Origin: RGIG4576 sp964606575 | Lineage (GTDB): Bacteria > Bacteroidota > Bacteroidia > Bacteroidales > Muribaculaceae | NCBI GenBank assembly: GCA_964606575.1 | Contig: CAZSHA010000058.1 | Span: forward strand, 1-14,928 | Reading direction: 5' to 3' | DNA length: 14,928 bases | Part shown: in pieces, positions 14,856 to 14,928 of the stretch | Layout: each line of letters starts with the position of its first letter | How positions within the stretch are numbered: position 1 is the stretch's first letter | Program-made: the position numbers and the translations under genes | The notes under the pieces: generated by a model | What the model was told of the DNA's origin: nothing | The model's database searches: none | The model's input: only the letters and a program-made list of their open reading frames with translations

Positions 14856-14928
14856 AACAATATTTTATTTATGTTCACTACTGTCCCATTAAAATCTGAA
14901 ATTGTCCTTTGAAATTATTGAAATATAG

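Overview
The window looks like chromosome from a gut- or oral-type member of the Bacteroidales (Bacteroidota). The evidence is a BspA-like leucine-rich-repeat surface protein, C-terminal domains resembling type IX secretion (Por) sorting tails, cohesin/dockerin-like modules, a secreted family-20 hexosaminidase, an AAA/DUF4143 ATPase, and several boxes matching the Bacteroidota -7 promoter motif TAnnTTTG. Genus cannot be fixed from this sequence alone.

Layout. Bases 1-759 carry no convincing protein gene. From about 281 to 703 the + strand can fold into a series of hairpins, including a 140-nt rod (535-674) and an intrinsic-terminator-like hairpin ending in eight T (673-703). This region sits downstream of a TAACTTTG box (267-274), so it is either an independent structured RNA or a long 5' leader. 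Bases 760-7139 hold three tightly packed + strand genes: a 1131-aa BspA-like LRR protein, a 494-aa protein with three InlB-type repeats, a cohesin-like domain and a dockerin, and a 496-aa protein with a cohesin-like N-terminus and a sorting tail. The gaps are 12 bp and a 4-base ATGA overlap. A strong double terminator (7155-7246) closes this operon and also serves the convergent AAA/DUF4143 ATPase gene (7266-8537, minus).

Behind the ATPase promoter lies an array of five copies of an 11-bp element, TTATGGCGTTA on the gene's strand, at exactly 32-bp intervals (8585-8723). Next come a small YqaE/Pmp3 membrane protein (8808-8960, minus) and, divergently, a secreted SGNH hydrolase (9066-9809, plus). 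A perfect 14-bp-stem bidirectional terminator (9829-9867) separates the latter from a four-domain beta-N-acetylhexosaminidase (9885-12380, minus). The hexosaminidase promoter region is a 14-bp perfect inverted repeat with TAACTTTG in both arms. The right end holds a probable two-gene minus-strand unit: an M24B Xaa-Pro aminopeptidase (13071-14855) followed by a gamma-carbonic-anhydrase-like hexapeptide protein (12489-13028).

Functionally, the first operon likely makes exported adhesin or scaffold-type proteins. The hydrolase and hexosaminidase fit periplasmic or outer-surface trimming of acetylated, GlcNAc/GalNAc-containing glycans, though no SusC/SusD pair is present. The aminopeptidase and carbonic-anhydrase-like genes are housekeeping. 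The least explained parts are the structured 281-703 region, the 32-bp-phased repeat array, and the cohesin/dockerin architecture of the surface operon.
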